In this document: positions 1 through 9,671 of the stretch, piece after piece | Layout of the letters: the number at the start of each line of letters is the position of its first letter | Position numbering within the stretch: position 1 is the first letter of the stretch | Assembly (NCBI RefSeq): GCF_022200785.1 | Contig: NZ_CP087585.1 | Coordinates: forward strand, 4,092,001-4,156,000 | Length of the DNA: 64,000 nucleotides | Direction of reading: 5' to 3' | Source of the DNA: Pedobacter mucosus | GTDB lineage: Bacteria > Bacteroidota > Bacteroidia > Sphingobacteriales > Sphingobacteriaceae | The notes under the pieces: generated by a model | What the model was told of the DNA's origin: nothing | Seen by the model: the letters and a program-made list of their open reading frames with translations, nothing else | The model's database searches: none | Translations under genes and position numbers: made by a program

Positions 1-942
1 AATCACTGTAATATCTACATCGTGTTTCAATTTCTTGTAATCTTCCTGACTAATCGTAAATAGCAATTCATAGTCTTCACCACCACTTAAAGCACAAACT
101 GTTGGGTCTAAACCTAATTCGCGGGCGGTTTCATACGTCATCGGATCTAACGGAATTTTATCCTCATAAATGGTTATGCCTACATTAGATTGTTCTGCGA
201 TGTGCAAAATTTCAGAAGCTAAACCATCAGAAACATCAATCATTGATGTTGGTTTTATATTTAAATCTTCCAAAAGTGCAACAATATCTATTCGAGCTTC
301 AGGCTTTAATTGCCTTTCAATAATATAATCTTTGCCTTCTAAATCTGGTTGAATTTGAGGGTTTTCAAGATAAATTTGTTTCTCTCTTTCTAATATTTGC
401 AAGCCTAAATAAGCACCACCTAAATCACCAGAAACACAAAGTAAATCATTTTCCTGCGCACCATTTCTATAAGTAATTTTATCAGCATCGGCATAGCCAA
501 TACTGGTAATACTGATTACTAAACCTTGTTTACTTGATGATGTATCACCACCAATTAAATCTATGTTGTATTTATTACAAGCCAGTTCAATTCCTTTATA
601 AAGTTCTTCAACAGCTTCTAAAGGAAATTTACTGGATAAACCAAGAGAAACAGTAATCTGACTTGCTTTACCATTCATTGCGTAAATATCACTCAAATTT
701 ACCTGAACAGCTTTGTAACCCAAATGCATTAATGGCACATAAGCCAAATCGAAATGAATACCTTCAAGCAATAAATCAGTAGAAATTAGGGTTTGTTTGC
801 CCCTGCTATCTAAAACAGCCGCGTCATCTCCAACACCTTTTACCGAATAATCATTCTTTATTTTGAAGTTGGTGGTTAAGTGTTTTATCAACCCAAATTC
901 ACCTAATTCATTAATATCTGTGCGTTCTTTATTTTCAAACAT
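1..942 (-). CDS. thiL: Thiamine-monophosphate kinase (partial, 3' end outside window)
   Basis: Phosphorylates thiamine monophosphate to the cofactor thiamine diphosphate, in the cytoplasm. An open frame runs from an ATG at 942 to the window edge (314 codons, no stop), so roughly the last 30 residues are missing if it has the usual length. It shows the AIR-synthase/ThiL fold signatures: a GVGDDAAVL segment near residue 50, TDLLLEGIHFD for Mg-ATP binding, LIGGDTSSS and, towards the C terminus, SMIDVSDGLASE and SGGEDYELL. It lies on the same strand downstream of the symporter and nadA, with a palindromic repeat in the 96-nt gap, so it may be transcribed separately. The assignment rests on several conserved motifs in order and is firm. 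Confidence 0.93.
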   Translation of the reverse strand, partial: MFENKERTDINELGEFGLIKHLTTNFKIKNDYSVKGVGDDAAVLDSRGKQTLISTDLLLEGIHFDLAYVPLMHLGYKAVQVNLSDIYAMNGKASQITVSLGLSSKFPLEAVEELYKGIELACNKYNIDLIGGDTSSSKQGLVISITSIGYADADKITYRNGAQENDLLCVSGDLGGAYLGLQILEREKQIYLENPQIQPDLEGKDYIIERQLKPEARIDIVALLEDLNIKPTSMIDVSDGLASEILHIAEQSNVGITIYEDKIPLDPMTYETARELGLDPTVCALSGGEDYELLFTISQEDYKKLKHDVDITVI

Positions 943-1012
943 ATGCTAAACCCATAAAGGCTTTAATTGTAAATTATATTAATTATAGAGGATACCTCAA
1001 ATTATTTAATTC

Positions 1013-1036
1013 CTTCGACAAGCTCAGGATGACAAT
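1013..1036. repeat. Intergenic palindromic repeat, half copy
   Basis: CTTCGACAAGCTCAGGATGA matches the right arm of the inverted repeat at 5385-5437 (CTTCGACAAGCTCAG). Only one arm is present, between the symporter stop and thiL. It belongs to the same family as the copies at 2288-2340 and 5385-5437. Confidence 0.75.
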
Positions 1037-1038
1037 CA

Positions 1039-2274
1039 CTAAATAATTTTTCGATCTTCCATCCAATTTTTTCCTTCTGTAAATCTGGCAATCAACATTG
1101 CGGCAACATTATCACCAGTCGCATTTAGTAAGGTCGCCATCGGATCTACTAAAGTTCCAATAATCATTGCTGGTGGTAAGGCTTCTTGCGGTAACTGATA
1201 GGCAGAGATCATTAATAGTTCGCCAATATAACCACCATTTGGAATTCCTCCTTCTACAATACTTACTAAAACCGTAATTCCTAATGCTAAAATAATGGTA
1301 TCAAAATGTACCAAATCCTTTCCAAAAATAGCAAAAACTACTGCAATTTTTATGATTGAACTAATACTTGAACCATCCTTATGTAAAGTAGAACCTAAGG
1401 GAATGACTACATTCGTAATGTAAGGCGGAACGCCCATTTTTATTGTTCCATCTAAGTTTGCAGGTATTGTAGCAATGCTGCTGCAGGTGCCAACTGATGT
1501 TAATGATGGAATAATATTATTTTTCCAAAATACTTTAATAGCTTTAAATCCGCCGGCAATAAAAGCATACAAGGTAAAAAATACAACAAAATAAAATGCA
1601 CCAACACCGTAGTACAAGCCTAAAGCCTTTGCATAAGTTCCAAAAAGCTGAGGTCCGAAAACACCCACTTGATAAGCAAAATATGCACCCAAGCCAATTG
1701 GTCCTAACTTCATAATTAAAATAATGAGTTTCTTCATTACTTCATTTCCAGAAACTAAAAAGTTTTTAAATCCTTCTCCATCTTTACCGGAATACAAAGT
1801 AGAAAAGCCAACTAAAACCGAAAAAATAATCAGCGCCAACATATTTTTTCGACTTCCAATTTCGAAGAACTCTCCAACGGTTAAAAGTTGGGTCATTTGC
1901 TCGCCAAAAGATTGCATTTTAGTTTCTTCCAAAGGAATAGTACTATTACCTAACGCCTGGTGTATGGGAAAAAGCCAAGTTGCTGCTAAAGTTAAAAGTG
2001 CAGAAATAAGAACCGTTGAAAGAAAAACCAAAACCATTACAGTTAGTAATTTTCCTAATTTTTTTGACCTATCAATATTTGCAATTGCAGATGAAACTGC
2101 GAAAAATACCAGAGGAATTACTGCCGTAAACAACAAGTTTAGAAAAATATCACCTATGGGTTTTATACTTTCTACACTTTTTCCAAAAATTAATCCAACT
2201 ATGCTGCCTAAGGTAATTCCTAAGAGAAGCCATAATAAGCCAGAGTAATTTTTGAGAATATTGTTTATTTTCAT
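1039..2274 (-). CDS. Dicarboxylate/amino acid:cation symporter (DAACS family)
   Basis: Predicted inner-membrane secondary transporter importing acidic amino acids or C4-dicarboxylates with Na+ or H+. The 411 residues are almost wholly hydrophobic, with an N-terminal helix set starting near residue 12. The conserved substrate region is present: a serine-containing GTCSSIATIPANL loop near residue 262, then NVVIPLGSTLHKDGSS in the re-entrant hairpin, then the final NATGDNVAAML segment. Length fits the family (about 400-430). It lies 71 nt downstream of nadA on the same strand; because the NadB/NadA pathway consumes aspartate, aspartate uptake is a plausible role, but the substrate cannot be read from sequence. 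Confidence 0.88.
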   Translation of the reverse strand: MKINNILKNYSGLLWLLLGITLGSIVGLIFGKSVESIKPIGDIFLNLLFTAVIPLVFFAVSSAIANIDRSKKLGKLLTVMVLVFLSTVLISALLTLAATWLFPIHQALGNSTIPLEETKMQSFGEQMTQLLTVGEFFEIGSRKNMLALIIFSVLVGFSTLYSGKDGEGFKNFLVSGNEVMKKLIILIMKLGPIGLGAYFAYQVGVFGPQLFGTYAKALGLYYGVGAFYFVVFFTLYAFIAGGFKAIKVFWKNNIIPSLTSVGTCSSIATIPANLDGTIKMGVPPYITNVVIPLGSTLHKDGSSISSIIKIAVVFAIFGKDLVHFDTIILALGITVLVSIVEGGIPNGGYIGELLMISAYQLPQEALPPAMIIGTLVDPMATLLNATGDNVAAMLIARFTEGKNWMEDRKII

Positions 2275-2287
2275 TGTTTATCTATGT

Positions 2288-2340
2288 TGTCAGTCTGAGC
2301 TTGTCAAAGACTTCTGCACTTCAACAGGCTCAGTGTTACG
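2288..2340. repeat. Intergenic palindromic repeat, full copy
   Basis: Imperfect inverted repeat between nadA and the symporter gene. The left arm contains GTCAGTCTGAGCTTGTCAAAG and the right arm CTTCAACAGGCTCAGTGTTAC, which can fold into a hairpin. It shares the CTGAGC(C/T)TGTCGAAG core with the copies at 1013 and 5385. It almost fills the gap between the two genes. Confidence 0.8.
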
Positions 2341-2345
2341 GTATT

Positions 2346-3344
2346 TTACAAGCCCAATTCTGCTGAAATATCTAACATCCGTTGAATTGGTTTGCGAGCC
2401 AATTCTATAATATGCTCTGGAACAGTTACTTCTGGTAATCCGTTTTTCAAGCACAAGTATAATTTTTCTAAAGTATTTCTCTTCATGTAAGGACAATCGT
2501 TACAGGCGCAACTATTATTCGGCGGCGCCGGAATAAAAGTTTTTGTAGGATTAGCCTTTTCCATTTGGTGGATGATTCCACTTTCTGTTGCGACAATAAA
2601 TTCTGTTGCAGGATTGTTGATTGTGTATTTTAAAAGCCCGGTGGTAGAACCAATATAATCTGCCATTTTTAAAACCACTTCTTCACACTCTGGATGGGCA
2701 ATAAACTTCGCATTTGGATGGCGTTCTTTCAATTTGGTAATTTTCTCCTGAGAAAAAATTTCATGAACCATGCAAGCTCCATTCCAAAGCACTAAATCTC
2801 TTCCGGTTTTCTTCGCAACATAGGCACCAAGATTTCTATCCGGACCAAAGATTATTTTTTGATCTTTTGGTAAACTCTCCACAATTTGAACAGCATTGGT
2901 CGAAGTACAAACGATATCACTCAAAGCTTTTAATTCCGCTGTACAATTTACGTAGGTAATAACCAAATGATCAGGATATTTTTCTTTAAATTTCCTAAAT
3001 AAGTGTGGCGGACAGCTATCTGCAAGTGAACAGCCAGCTTTCACATCAGGTAATAAAACAGTTTTTGATGGCGACAAAATCTTCGCAGTCTCTGCCATAA
3101 AATGCACTCCGGCAAAAACAATTACGTCTGCATCTGTTTTTGCAGCCTCTTGAGATAATCCTAAACTATCACCAATATAATCAGCAATATCCTGAATATC
3201 AGGTTCTTGATAATAATGGGCAAGAATAATTGCATTTTTTTGCTTTTTAAGCTTTTCTATTTCAACAAAAAGATCAAGGGTTGGATCAATTGCTTCATCC
3301 ACAAATCCTTTTTTGTTAATTTCTTCTAATACATCGATGTTCAT
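2346..3344 (-). CDS. nadA: Quinolinate synthase A
   Basis: Condenses iminoaspartate (from NadB) with dihydroxyacetone phosphate to quinolinate, the second step of de novo NAD synthesis, using a 4Fe-4S cluster in the cytoplasm. The 332 residues carry the cysteines expected to ligate the cluster: GCSLADSCP near residue 105, NGACMVHE near 190 and the CACNDCPYM cluster near 280. [17 protein letters not shown] near residue 38 is the family's N-terminal substrate motif. It is divergent from nadB across a 448-nt gap. A TATCTTTG box on the minus strand (3387 to 3380) lies about 36 nt before the ATG and could be its -7 element. Confidence 0.97.
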   Translation of the reverse strand: MNIDVLEEINKKGFVDEAIDPTLDLFVEIEKLKKQKNAIILAHYYQEPDIQDIADYIGDSLGLSQEAAKTDADVIVFAGVHFMAETAKILSPSKTVLLPDVKAGCSLADSCPPHLFRKFKEKYPDHLVITYVNCTAELKALSDIVCTSTNAVQIVESLPKDQKIIFGPDRNLGAYVAKKTGRDLVLWNGACMVHEIFSQEKITKLKERHPNAKFIAHPECEEVVLKMADYIGSTTGLLKYTINNPATEFIVATESGIIHQMEKANPTKTFIPAPPNNSCACNDCPYMKRNTLEKLYLCLKNGLPEVTVPEHIIELARKPIQRMLDISAELGL

Positions 3345-3792
3345 TATTAATTTTCCTTTTTTGAATTTTGACGTTGGTCCAAAGATAAAGCTTTCAACGT
3401 CTCAATAATTAATAAGTATTTTAATTAAATAAATCTTGTTTGTTTATTAGTGTGTTAGTAACGTTGGTAAGTTTCGTTAAAAAGTTCTTTTATGTAAGTT
3501 GTTAATCGTTTACTAACATTTAGATTACATTATTATAACATGATAAGATTGATTTTCAGCACTATCGAAAAACGCTGTAAATTTTCTCCATACTGGAATG
3601 TTAATTGTTTGTAACTGGTTAAAAAGTTAATTACTTAGGCAAAGGTGCTGAAAAATTACTTAAAAGATTGTGGCAAACTGTCTTTTTAGAGTAGCTTTAA
3701 ACATTCGAATTTATTTGTTAGTATAATATAGACATGTAGTTAACACTTATCTATTAGTTGTTAACATCGTTAATAATATAAAGGTTTTTTTG
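3345..3792. promoter_or_regulatory. Divergent nadA/nadB control region
   Basis: This 448-nt AT-rich gap holds no convincing gene. It contains a candidate nadA -7 box (TATCTTTG, minus strand, 3387 to 3380). A perfect dyad, GTTAACA-N13-TGTTAAC, spans 3739-3765 and ends 27 bp before the nadB ATG, where a repressor could bind. A second perfect 10-bp inverted repeat pairs TTTTCAGCAC (3553-3562) with GTGCTGAAAA (3645-3654) and could close a long stem around 82 nt. Which regulator acts here is not known from the sequence. Confidence 0.5.
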
Positions 3793-5379
3793 ATGAGAAA
3801 AGTAGATTTTTTGGTAATAGGTTCAGGAATAGCAGGTTTAAGCTTCGCACTTAAAGCTGCAAAATTTGGTAAGGTTTTAATTGTTACGAAGTCGAACGAA
3901 GACGAATCTAATACAAAATATGCTCAAGGAGGAGTAGCTGTAGTGGTGGATGAAGGTGATTCTTTTGAGAAACACATTCAAGATACTTTGATTGCTGGAG
4001 ATGGTTTATGTGACGAAAAAATAGTCGAAATAGTTGTAAAGGAAGGTCCACAACGCATTCAGGAGATTATAGACTATGGTATAAATTTCGATAAAGATAA
4101 CGCAGGTTTTTATGATTTGGCTAAAGAAGGTGGTCATTCAGAACACCGTGTTTTGCACTATAAAGACATCACTGGATATGAAATTGAACGTGTGCTTTTA
4201 AAGGAAATTCACGAGAATCCAAACATAGAGATATTAACACACTACTTTGCACTTGAGTTAATTACGCAACACCACCTTGGTGAGTTTGTTGATAAGCGTA
4301 CGAAAGATATTAACTGTTATGGTGTATATGCCTTTAACACAGAGCTTAACGATGTTGAAAAGATTTTGGCAAGTGTTACGGTAATGGCTGCTGGAGGTGC
4401 CGGACATGTGTATTCTGCCACAACAAATCCAGTTATTGCAACAGGCGATGGAATGGCGATGGTGTATCGGGCGAAAGGAAAAGTGCGTAATATGGAATTT
4501 ATTCAGTTCCATCCAACGGCTTTATATCATCCTGGGGAGTATCCATCTTTCTTAATATCTGAAGCTGTTCGTGGTTTTGGAGGTGTTCTTCGTCGGAAAA
4601 ATGGTGAAGAATTTATGCAAGAATATGATGAAAGGCGATCTTTAGCGCCTCGAGATATTGTCGCCCGTGCAGTTGATAATGAGATGAAGAAGTCTGGTGA
4701 TGATTTCGTTTATCTAGATATTACTATGCGTAAGAAAGCAGATATTTTAAAACATTTCCCAAATATTTATGCTAAGTGTTTATCCATTGGTATCGATATG
4801 ACTAAAGATTTTATTCCCGTTACGCCGGCTTCTCATTATATGTGTGGAGGAATTTTGGTTGATGAATATGGAAAATCATCTATAAACAACTTATATGCTT
4901 GTGGTGAATGCTCTTCTACAGGTTTACATGGTGCAAATAGGTTGGCATCTAATTCTTTATTAGAAGCTACTGTTTTCGCTCACAGAATTTTTCAGGATGC
5001 GATCGAGAAATTTAAAGTAAATGTAATTCCTGAGAATATTCCAGAGTGGAATTCTCTTGGCGTTACTCAAAGTAATGAAGATGTTCTGGTTACCCATAAT
5101 TTAAGGGAGCTTCAAAAAGTTATGGGAGATTATGTTGGTATTGTCCGTTCTGATTTTCGATTGGAAAGGGCCCACCGACGTTTATTTTTAATTTATCAGG
5201 AAACGGAAGAATTTTATAAAAAAAATAAAGTTTCTGTTAAACTTTGTGAACTAAGGAATGTAATTCAAACTGCTTATTTGGTTATCAAATCAGCTATCCA
5301 ACGAAAAGAAAGTAGGGGATTACATTTTACAACTGATTATCCGAATCATGCTGCAGAATTAGTAGATACAGTTTTTTAA
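3793..5379 (+). CDS. nadB: L-aspartate oxidase
   Basis: FAD enzyme oxidising L-aspartate to iminoaspartate for NadA, the first step of de novo NAD synthesis. I start it at the ATG at 3793; a TTG just before it is less likely. The 528 residues show the N-terminal dinucleotide-binding motif GSGIAGLSFALKA, the NTKYAQGGVAVV segment, HRVLHYKDITGYEIE near residue 118, RRSLAPRDIVARA near residue 282 and the FAD-contacting CGECSSTGLHGANRLASNSL near 375. A C-terminal helical domain follows, as in the fumarate reductase/aspartate oxidase family. A hairpin repeat just after the stop (5385-5437) may help end transcription. Confidence 0.97.
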   Translation: MRKVDFLVIGSGIAGLSFALKAAKFGKVLIVTKSNEDESNTKYAQGGVAVVVDEGDSFEKHIQDTLIAGDGLCDEKIVEIVVKEGPQRIQEIIDYGINFDKDNAGFYDLAKEGGHSEHRVLHYKDITGYEIERVLLKEIHENPNIEILTHYFALELITQHHLGEFVDKRTKDINCYGVYAFNTELNDVEKILASVTVMAAGGAGHVYSATTNPVIATGDGMAMVYRAKGKVRNMEFIQFHPTALYHPGEYPSFLISEAVRGFGGVLRRKNGEEFMQEYDERRSLAPRDIVARAVDNEMKKSGDDFVYLDITMRKKADILKHFPNIYAKCLSIGIDMTKDFIPVTPASHYMCGGILVDEYGKSSINNLYACGECSSTGLHGANRLASNSLLEATVFAHRIFQDAIEKFKVNVIPENIPEWNSLGVTQSNEDVLVTHNLRELQKVMGDYVGIVRSDFRLERAHRRLFLIYQETEEFYKKNKVSVKLCELRNVIQTAYLVIKSAIQRKESRGLHFTTDYPNHAAELVDTVF

Positions 5380-5384
5380 TATTT

Positions 5385-5437
5385 CATGCTGAGCCTGTCG
5401 AAGTACGCTAATTGTCTTCGACAAGCTCAGACTGACA
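5385..5437. repeat. Intergenic palindromic repeat, full copy
   Basis: Inverted repeat with left arm GCTGAGCCTGTCGAAG (5388 on) and right arm CTTCGACAAGCTCAG (5416-5430), separated by about 11 nt, able to form a near-perfect hairpin. It is the best-preserved member of the family also seen at 1013 and 2288, and lies between nadB and the next gene. Confidence 0.85.
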
Positions 5438-5470
5438 TAAATTTCCATTAACAACTTTACAAATCAAACT

Positions 5471-5992
5471 ATGCCTTTAATACTTCCCGTGAAAGATAAA
5501 CACCCTCAAATTGGTAAAAACAATTTTATTGCAGATAATGCCACCATTGTTGGTGATGTTGTTTTAGGTGATAATTGTTCTGTTTGGTTTAATGCGGTGA
5601 TTAGGGGCGATGTAAATGCTATCACAATTGGAAATGAATCCAACATTCAAGATGGAGCAGTAATACATGCTACCTATTTAAAAGCCGCTACACATATAGG
5701 TAATAGAGTTTCTGTTGGTCATAATGCGATTGTTCACGGCTGTAATGTTCATGATCATGTATTAATAGGTATGGGAGCAATCGTAATGGATCATGCAATT
5801 ATTGAAGAGTATTGTATAATCGCCGCAGGGTCTGTAGTATTGGAAAATACGCTTTGCGAAACGGGATATCTTTATGCCGGAACTCCTGCAAAAAAAATAA
5901 AGCCCATTACTGATGAGCAAAGGGCTTTATTAAATAAATTACCAGATAATTATATAATATATAGTGATTGGTTTAAAAAGCCAAAACTTTAA
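5471..5992 (+). CDS. Gamma-carbonic-anhydrase-like hexapeptide protein
   Basis: A 173-residue left-handed beta-helix protein of the gamma carbonic anhydrase/YrdA/PaaY family. Successive hexapeptide turns are visible (IADNATIVGDVVLGDNCSVW, then IGNESNIQDGAVIHA). The three metal-ligand histidines expected in this family fall at VIHAT near residue 66, VGHNAIVHG near residues 87-92 and the following turn. Members bind Zn or Fe as trimers; some are carbonic anhydrases and many have no proven activity. The stop lies 1 nt from the stop of the convergent lipoprotein gene, leaving no room for a terminator between them. Confidence 0.88.
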   Translation: MPLILPVKDKHPQIGKNNFIADNATIVGDVVLGDNCSVWFNAVIRGDVNAITIGNESNIQDGAVIHATYLKAATHIGNRVSVGHNAIVHGCNVHDHVLIGMGAIVMDHAIIEEYCIIAAGSVVLENTLCETGYLYAGTPAKKIKPITDEQRALLNKLPDNYIIYSDWFKKPKL

Positions 5993-5993
5993 A

Positions 5994-7637
5994 TTATGGC
6001 GTTCCTTGCTTAGGTATAGCTAATGGATCTTCTCTTTCCCAATTTGGTTTAAGGTCTAATAGCGCTTTTAAATACCAAACTTCTTCGGGTTGTGTACCTG
6101 CTTTCACATTTCCGGTATCCCAAATGCCATTTTTATTATTATCATAGATTATTCGAATCATATATTTTCCGGCTGGATATTGAGCAAATCTAAGTTTAGT
6201 ATTTTTACTAATTGGAAATGACTTTACGATTTCTTTCTTCTCAGATAAAAATTGAACTATATAACTTTTACTGGTATCTGGTACGCTAACATTGTAGATT
6301 AGAGTGGTATAAGTATCCGTTGCTTCCAATCTGAACCCTTTATTAATCTCTTTATTTTTAGCGTTAAATATAGCCGTAAATGCTCCAGCTCCAAATTTCA
6401 GGGCGTAAGTTCTTTTATTTTTCCACGGATATTTTATATAATATTTTAAAAAGTCAGTACTATCTTTAATCAATTCAAAATTTGTGCGTTTCACTGAATC
6501 CTCTAATAAAACAATTTTACTTGGATCTGCTGTCAAAATAGGGAATGTGAAATTAAGCGTATAGTTTTGGTAAGGGTTTAACTTTCCACTAAATATGTTA
6601 TCAGTAATCGTAACATCACGTGTATAAGTATCCTTTTTACCACGAGTCATATTTACGATTTGCAGAATTTTACCTTGGTCTTGAATTGCAAGTTTAACGG
6701 AATCGAAACTTAAATCATTTAACCAAATTCGAGCAGAATCATTGTTTTTACTAAATTTAATTCTCTTGTTAATATCAACATTTGGAGGATCTGTAACTGT
6801 GATCTTTGGATCCTTTAGCTGCTGACTAAATGATAATAATATTGTTCCATCATTATTTAGTTTTCTATCTAAAATTCTAAATTCTGGTGCCAATTCCTTA
6901 AAAGTTTGCATATCAACATTATCAATATTTTTATCTATAACTATAGGATCTTTGATAAAACCAATCTCATCATTTGATTGCTGATAAATTTTGTCGCCGC
7001 CACCACTGCTTTCTTTTAATGCATAAACTTTGTACTTACCTTTTCGTAAATTATTTAATTTGTAATTTCCAGAACTATCAGATAATGTATAAATAGATGG
7101 ACGTTTTTTTCCAAACAGCGTATCCCTTTCTAGTGGGAGGATAAAAACAGTTACTTCTTTTTCCGGTTCTGCAGTTAAGGCATTTATAATTTTACCACTC
7201 ATTGTTAGCGAGTCAATTTCTGGTCCTGTCGAAAAAACATATGATAAATTTTTTGCAACATTTCCTTCATTCACATCCACAACAGATTTTCCAAAATTTA
7301 AAGTGTATGTAGTATTTTTTTCAAGTGTATCTTGTAGTGTAACTTCAAGTCTTTTCTGACGTACTTTTAGAACAGGAGATTTTTCTTGATCTGGAGAAAT
7401 AGAAAATTCTTTAAATTCATTATTTAATTTAAAATATTCATCAAATTCAATTGTGATTTTTTTTCCTATAAAATTCCTTGTTTGATTTTTTGGAATCATA
7501 CTTAAAACTTTCGGAGATTTTGTATCTCTCGGACCGCCTTGAGGCGTTTGAATACTCGCACATCCACAAAATAGTAGAATTAGGAATATTATGATAAAAT
7601 TTGATAAGCTAAAATATTGAGCTTTTAATTTTGGCAT
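5994..7637 (-). CDS. Ig-like domain lipoprotein
   Basis: Predicted exported lipoprotein of 547 residues: a basic and hydrophobic N terminus ends in a lipobox (LLFCGCAS, lipidated Cys near residue 26). The mature start, TPQGGPRDTKSPKV followed by SMIPKNQTRNF and ITIEFDEYF, matches the Big_5/SbsA-type Ig-like domain common in Bacteroidota surface lipoproteins. The middle resembles a carboxypeptidase-regulatory-like beta domain (LSDSSGNYKLNNLRKGKYKVYAL, near residue 185). Near the C terminus the DNNKNGIWDTGN stretch looks like a Ca-binding loop. No enzymatic motif was recognised. The gene appears to be monocistronic. Confidence 0.8.
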   Translation of the reverse strand: MPKLKAQYFSLSNFIIIFLILLFCGCASIQTPQGGPRDTKSPKVLSMIPKNQTRNFIGKKITIEFDEYFKLNNEFKEFSISPDQEKSPVLKVRQKRLEVTLQDTLEKNTTYTLNFGKSVVDVNEGNVAKNLSYVFSTGPEIDSLTMSGKIINALTAEPEKEVTVFILPLERDTLFGKKRPSIYTLSDSSGNYKLNNLRKGKYKVYALKESSGGGDKIYQQSNDEIGFIKDPIVIDKNIDNVDMQTFKELAPEFRILDRKLNNDGTILLSFSQQLKDPKITVTDPPNVDINKRIKFSKNNDSARIWLNDLSFDSVKLAIQDQGKILQIVNMTRGKKDTYTRDVTITDNIFSGKLNPYQNYTLNFTFPILTADPSKIVLLEDSVKRTNFELIKDSTDFLKYYIKYPWKNKRTYALKFGAGAFTAIFNAKNKEINKGFRLEATDTYTTLIYNVSVPDTSKSYIVQFLSEKKEIVKSFPISKNTKLRFAQYPAGKYMIRIIYDNNKNGIWDTGNVKAGTQPEEVWYLKALLDLKPNWEREDPLAIPKQGTP

Positions 7638-7759
7638 GTTTTAAGCGTTCTAAGATATTTTAAAGCTTTTTGGATAAATGATATTAAAATTTATTTTTCT
7701 TTCGTTATACAAAAGAATTTTGAATTATTATTTTTATACAATAATATACTGATAATCAA

Positions 7760-9622
7760 TTACTTACCTATAAAAACCATTAAAACTGAAATATCAGACG
7801 GAGATACACCAGAAATTCGTGATGCTTGGCCCAAAGTTCGCGGCTTAATTTTAAATAGTTTTTCTCGAGCTTCTTTTGATATAGAGACAATTTTATTATA
7901 GTCAAAATCTGGCTTAATTTCTTTGTCTTCCATTTTAAGCATTTTCGCTACAATCTCGTTTTCTTTCTGAAAATAGCTTTCGTACTTAATTTTTATTTCA
8001 GCCTGTTCAATCGTTTCTTGATCTAAATGTGCTGTAGCATCTGCAAGCTGTTTATTAACTTTTATTATGTCTTTTAATCCAACTTGTGGGCGACTTACTA
8101 AACTATGAATCTTGACATTTTGGTTTAATACAGCAGAACCTAATTTTTCTAACATTGGATTGGCATCAATCATTTCAATCCCTTGTGTTCTCGTAAATTT
8201 TACTAGTGCATCAGCATCAGCAATTTTTTTATTTACTTTTTCTAAACGTTCGTCTGAAATTAAACCTAAAGCATGACCGATAGGGGAAAGTCTTATATCA
8301 GCATTATCTTGCCTTAATAATAAACGATGTTCAGCTCTCGAAGTAAACATTCGATATGGCTCTTCAGTTCCTTTTGTAACCAAATCATCAATAAGAACAC
8401 CTATATAACTATCTGATCTTTTCATAATCAGTTCGTGTTTTTGGTTGATTTTTTGATGAGCATTTATCCCCGCCATAAAACCTTGACAAGCGGCTTCTTC
8501 GTAACCAGTAGTTCCGTTTATTTGTCCAGCAAGAAATAAATTTTTAATCAATTTTGTTTCAAGTGTTAATGACAATTGAGTAGGAGGGAAGAAATCATAT
8601 TCAATAGCGTAGCCTGGTCTAAACATTTTAGCGCTTTCAAAACCAGGGATTAATCTTAATGCTTTTAGTTGGATATCCTCAGGTAAAGAAGTTGAAAATC
8701 CATTTACATAAATTTCACAGGTATTCCAACCTTCTGGCTCAACAAATATCTGATGTCGATCACGTTCGGCAAACCGATTAATTTTGTCTTCAATAGATGG
8801 ACAATATCTAGGGCCCAAACCTTTTATTCTTCCAGTAAACATCGGAGACTTTTCAAAGCCTTCTTTTAATGTTTCATGAACGGCTTCATTGGTGTAGGTA
8901 ATCCAGCAACAGCGTTGGTCGGAAGTTACTGGAGTGTCAGAATAAGAGAATTTCCCTCTATTTTCGTCTCCCCATTGTTCTTCCATTTTTGAGTAATCTA
9001 AGCTACGTCCGTCAACTCGAGGAGGCGTACCTGTCTTCATACGTCCCGCTTCCATACCAAGTTCGACCAACTGCTCTGTTATTCCGGTCGAAGCTCTTTC
9101 AGCAGTTCTACCTCCACCGAATTTCTTTTCGCCAATGTGCATTACACCATTAAGGAAAGTTCCATTTGTTAATACAACTGCTGTACTTTCAATTTCGATT
9201 CCAAGAGATGTTTTGACTCCGTAAACTACATTGTCTTTTACAAGCAAACCAATAACGCTATCCTGCCATATATCTAAATTTGGAGTTCTTTCTAACGCTA
9301 ATCGCCATTCTTCAGCGAAACGCATTCTGTCTATCTGTGCTCTAGGACTCCACATTGCTGGTCCTTTTGATAAATTAAGCATTCGGAATTGTAACGTAGA
9401 TTTATCTGATATAATACCAGAATAACCACCCATTGCATCAACTTCACGAACTATTTGTCCTTTCGCTACACCGCCCATCGCCGGATTACAACTCATCTGG
9501 GCAATTGTTCCCATATTCATCGTAATCAATAAAACTGACGATCCTAAGTTGGCAGCAGCAGCAGCAGCTTCGCAACCCGCATGTCCAGCACCAACAACAA
9601 TCAAATCATATTTTGAAAACAT
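7760..9622 (-). CDS. mnmG: tRNA uridine-5-carboxymethylaminomethyl modification enzyme MnmG
   Basis: With MnmE, MnmG installs the cmnm5 group on the wobble uridine of several tRNAs, using FAD and NADH in the cytoplasm. The 620-residue length is typical. Visible signatures are the FAD-binding [14 protein letters not shown] near residue 11, the [23 protein letters not shown] region near residue 44, [14 protein letters not shown] near residue 193, and the C-terminal [21 protein letters not shown] region that contacts MnmE and tRNA. Its start is preceded by two parS-type palindromes (9638-9687). In many bacteria mnmG (gidA) sits near the replication origin; no other origin gene is in this window. 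Confidence 0.97.
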   Translation of the reverse strand: MFSKYDLIVVGAGHAGCEAAAAAANLGSSVLLITMNMGTIAQMSCNPAMGGVAKGQIVREVDAMGGYSGIISDKSTLQFRMLNLSKGPAMWSPRAQIDRMRFAEEWRLALERTPNLDIWQDSVIGLLVKDNVVYGVKTSLGIEIESTAVVLTNGTFLNGVMHIGEKKFGGGRTAERASTGITEQLVELGMEAGRMKTGTPPRVDGRSLDYSKMEEQWGDENRGKFSYSDTPVTSDQRCCWITYTNEAVHETLKEGFEKSPMFTGRIKGLGPRYCPSIEDKINRFAERDRHQIFVEPEGWNTCEIYVNGFSTSLPEDIQLKALRLIPGFESAKMFRPGYAIEYDFFPPTQLSLTLETKLIKNLFLAGQINGTTGYEEAACQGFMAGINAHQKINQKHELIMKRSDSYIGVLIDDLVTKGTEEPYRMFTSRAEHRLLLRQDNADIRLSPIGHALGLISDERLEKVNKKIADADALVKFTRTQGIEMIDANPMLEKLGSAVLNQNVKIHSLVSRPQVGLKDIIKVNKQLADATAHLDQETIEQAEIKIKYESYFQKENEIVAKMLKMEDKEIKPDFDYNKIVSISKEAREKLFKIKPRTLGQASRISGVSPSDISVLMVFIGK

Positions 9623-9637
9623 TTGTTTTTATTTAAA

Positions 9638-9653
9638 CGTTTCACGTGAAACA
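9638..9653. promoter_or_regulatory. parS-type centromere site 1
   Basis: The 16-bp palindrome CGTTTCACGTGAAACA matches the bacterial parS consensus TGTTTCACGTGAAACA at 15 of 16 positions (first base differs). It lies 16 bp upstream of the mnmG ATG. ParB (Spo0J) binding to such sites is well established in many bacteria; binding here is inferred. Confidence 0.88.
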
Positions 9654-9671
9654 AGATTTAGATATCTCTTA

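Noticed and set aside
1724..2248. 174-residue open frame on the plus strand
   Set aside because: It lies wholly antisense to the symporter gene, and its translation shows no recognisable motif while the symporter is a clear family member.
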